Below, one piece after another: positions 62,433-64,000 of a stretch of DNA of 64,000 nt; position 1 is the stretch's first letter, and every line of letters starts with the position of its first letter. The notes under the pieces are model-generated. The model was given only the letters and a program-made list of their open reading frames with translations. It ran no database searches and was not told the origin of the DNA. This DNA comes from Halopenitus persicus (GTDB lineage Archaea; Halobacteriota; Halobacteria; Halobacteriales; Haloferacaceae). The stretch is from assembly GCF_002355635.1 (NCBI RefSeq), contig NZ_AP017558.1, positions 2,903,918 through 2,967,917 of the forward strand, written 5' to 3'. A program made the position numbers and the translations under genes.

Positions 62433-62496
62433 CGGGTGCGACGGACCGCGGGTGCGACGGACCGCGGGTGCGACGGACCACAGGTATGACGGACCG
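62433..62496. repeat. 16-bp tandem repeat upstream of the DadA-like gene
   Basis: Four copies of CGGGTGCGACGGACCG (the last two with substitutions), 35-100 bases upstream of the oxidase start codon. Confidence 0.9.
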
Positions 62497-62522
62497 CGGG
62501 CTCGGCGCTGAAGGGGCGCCGA

Positions 62523-62792
62523 TCAGGATGACTGGGGGTCCCGGTTCCAGCCGGGGTCCCGGCCGGTCCGATCGATGCGATCGGCCCGACACGCCGGGCA
62601 GTAGTCGGGAACCGTCGACCGGCTCCGGGGGACGTATACCGCACCGTGACACTCAACGCACGCGTTCGCGACGACCGTCGTACAGTCCGCGCAGACGTTG
62701 AAGTCGTCGACCGTGAGATCGCGCAGGGGTTCGAGTCGTTTGTCCAGGATGTACTCGTCGATGACCGCCTGACAGCTTTGACACGGTTGCAT
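62523..62792 (-). CDS. multi-CxxC zinc-ribbon protein
   Basis: 89 residues with four CxxC pairs: CQSC, CADC, CVEC and CPAC, enough for two zinc sites. The linker holds EYILDKRLEPLRDLTVDDF. Likely a small regulator or chaperone-like ribbon; no specific role can be assigned. Divergent from the cold-shock gene. Confidence 0.8.
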   Translation of the reverse strand: MQPCQSCQAVIDEYILDKRLEPLRDLTVDDFNVCADCTTVVANACVECHGAVYVPRSRSTVPDYCPACRADRIDRTGRDPGWNRDPQSS

Positions 62793-62924
62793 AGCGGTGC
62801 ACGGTCACCGACGGGACCCCGCGGTATATACCTGGCTCCGAATCCACCGGCGGCATCGTCGGCGAGTCGTGGTACCGCGACCCTCGGAAGGGTTATCCCG
62901 CGGCGGGGGATACGTATGATTGCA

Positions 62925-63134
62925 ATGGCAAACGGTAAGGTTGACTTCTTCAACGACACTGGCGGCTACGGTTTCATTTCGACTGACGCGGACGACGTGG
63001 ACGACGACGAGGACGTCTTCTTCCACATGGAGGACGTCGGCGGTCCGGACCTCGAGGAAGGTCAGGAAGTCGAGTTCGACATCGAATCATCCCCCAAGGG
63101 ACCCCGCGCGACCAACCTCGTCCGAACCGAGTAA
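62925..63134 (+). CDS. cspA: cold-shock domain protein
   Basis: 69 residues: GKVDFFNDTGGYGFIST with RNP-1-like KVDFFN...GYGFI and RNP-2-like DVFFHMEDV, the OB-fold of CspA. Binds single-stranded nucleic acid. Acidic loop (DADDVDDDED) in the halophile manner. An ATG two codons earlier in frame is an alternative. The T-run CGTTTTTCACA at 63163 is a likely terminator. Confidence 0.95.
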   Translation: MANGKVDFFNDTGGYGFISTDADDVDDDEDVFFHMEDVGGPDLEEGQEVEFDIESSPKGPRATNLVRTE

Positions 63135-64000
63135 CTCCGCGCAGCCGCGTCAGCGGCTCCGATGCGTTTTTCACACTATTCATCCCGGTGAGTCGCAACG
63201 TCGTGCTCCGCCAACGCGGCGCGTGACCGAGCGGCAGGTCGGTCGAACGCGACCGAGGGAGCCATCGGGGCACGGGTCGAGCCGAGCAGCGAAGCGGTTC
63301 TCGGCCGGAATGCGCGCGTTGGTGAATCCGACGCCGACGTCGAGAACGACGAGTGTTTCGCCCGGGAAACCCGGACGATGGCGATCGACAGCCAACCCTT
63401 TCGATCGACGCCTCATCCCTAATCATACGTAATTCATTATATTTAAATATCCGATAATAACTGCTGGACCGGTGATGGCTGAACGCGGACGCCGATCGAC
63501 GGCCAGTCACGGGGGCGGACTCCGGCAGGATCACGAGCGACGAATCCGCGCTCCGATCGGCAGACGAACTGGATCGAACAGCCGATGTGGTCGGTCCGCA
63601 ACGAACATCCCGTTTATATACGGTACTACCCGCCGATGTTTCGGTACTGAGATCACAGCCGGTATCCGGGATGCACCGCCGAACCCCGGAGGGAACACCT
63701 CGTCGACGTCGTGGCCACTCCGGTGGCGGAACGCTGAAGCGGGAGTGGCTCGTCTCCGTCACGCGTTCCGAATCCCGCGTGAACGGTCTCGGAGTCGGAG
63801 GACTGATAAATGAGTGTTATCGGATATTACATCGAATTATAAATATATCGAACCATTTCATTACGCGAATCAAAGGCCGCCAAAGCCGCCAAGGGCTCGG
63901 CAGCGCGACGGAGATCAAGGGATTTCCGCATAAAAACGACGTTCGTGACCGGCCGACAGTCGGTTCGCTTAACACCCTCCCCGAATAGTGTCACTCATAA
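63135..64000. other. gene-poor, AT-richer stretch
   Basis: 866 bases without a convincing gene. Two AT-rich patches contain an inverted 12-mer, AATATCCGATAA (about 63446-63457) and TTATCGGATATT (63817-63828), some 370 bases apart. A TTTATATAC box at 63610-63618 leads to no real frame. A 34-residue minus-strand frame (near 63835-63936) behind a TTTTTATG box is the only other candidate. Confidence 0.5.

Noticed and set aside
61298..62959. 553-residue version of the DadA-like oxidase
   Set aside because: The extension would translate the 16-bp repeat and another gene; the FAD motif starts at ATG 62398.
63472..63813. 113-residue plus-strand frame
   Set aside because: Arg/Gly-rich random-looking translation with no promoter or motif.
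63835..63936. 34-residue minus-strand frame MRKSLDLRRAAEPL...
   Set aside because: It has a TATA-like box but no family and lies in decayed DNA; not enough support.

Overview
The window is a high-GC, halophilic archaeal chromosome segment (class Halobacteria, probably Halorubrum-like). The proteins are strongly acidic. Many genes look leaderless, with a TATA-like box about 25-30 bases before the start codon. Lipoproteins and secreted enzymes use Tat signals. Archaeal markers include a UbiA-type ether-lipid enzyme, GTP cyclohydrolase III, a PGF-CTERM protein, archaeal type IV pilins and a DUF357 protein. The genus is inferred from overall character only.

Left part (1 to about 11160): the right-hand end of an integrated element, virus-like or plasmid-like, abutting the 3' end of a tRNA-Arg gene at 11161-11234. 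On the minus strand it carries a surface/secretome cluster: a 1306-residue membrane protein with a seven-bladed beta-propeller, a Tat-exported subtilase, a second Tat protein, a signal-peptide surface protein, a small two-helix membrane protein, a mini zinc protein and the start of another secreted protein. To its right lie a zinc-finger protein, a phiH1-repressor-like winged helix protein, and a divergent zinc-ribbon plus PD-(D/E)XK nuclease pair. The integrase and the left end are outside the window. Four of the gaps between cluster genes hold tRNA-like foldbacks: an acceptor-like stem closing on a T-arm-like hairpin, three of them with a perfect B-box. This is the most unusual signal in the window.

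Right part (11439 to about 63130): ordinary chromosome. In order: a second tRNA-Arg(TCG); UbiA prenyltransferase; RAD55-like ATPase; VTT membrane protein; a sulfatase/GtrA pair; a TetR regulator with a divergent MATE exporter and four operator-like palindromes; a small flavoprotein; three related pilins; SurE, GrpE and MenD; a thioredoxin reductase and two divergent rhodaneses; a ferritin-like protein; a PGF-CTERM protein and a lipoprotein; a five-gene ABC importer/GDPD operon; cysteinyl-tRNA synthetase; two MFS carriers; assimilatory nitrite reductase with DUF6360; USP and AI-2E family proteins; a TenA/SSS symporter pair; creatininase; a MEDS histidine kinase; GTP cyclohydrolase III; HAD, OsmC and UPF0173 proteins; HisC, AK6-like kinase and CDP-alcohol transferase; a stand-alone TrpB; a DadA-like oxidase; and a cold-shock protein.

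Two themes recur in the intergenic DNA. Short minisatellites (15-28 bp units) often begin exactly at a stop codon. Small inverted repeats flank TATA boxes or cover start codons. The last 860 bp (63135-64000) is AT-richer, holds no convincing gene, and may be a decayed mobile element.
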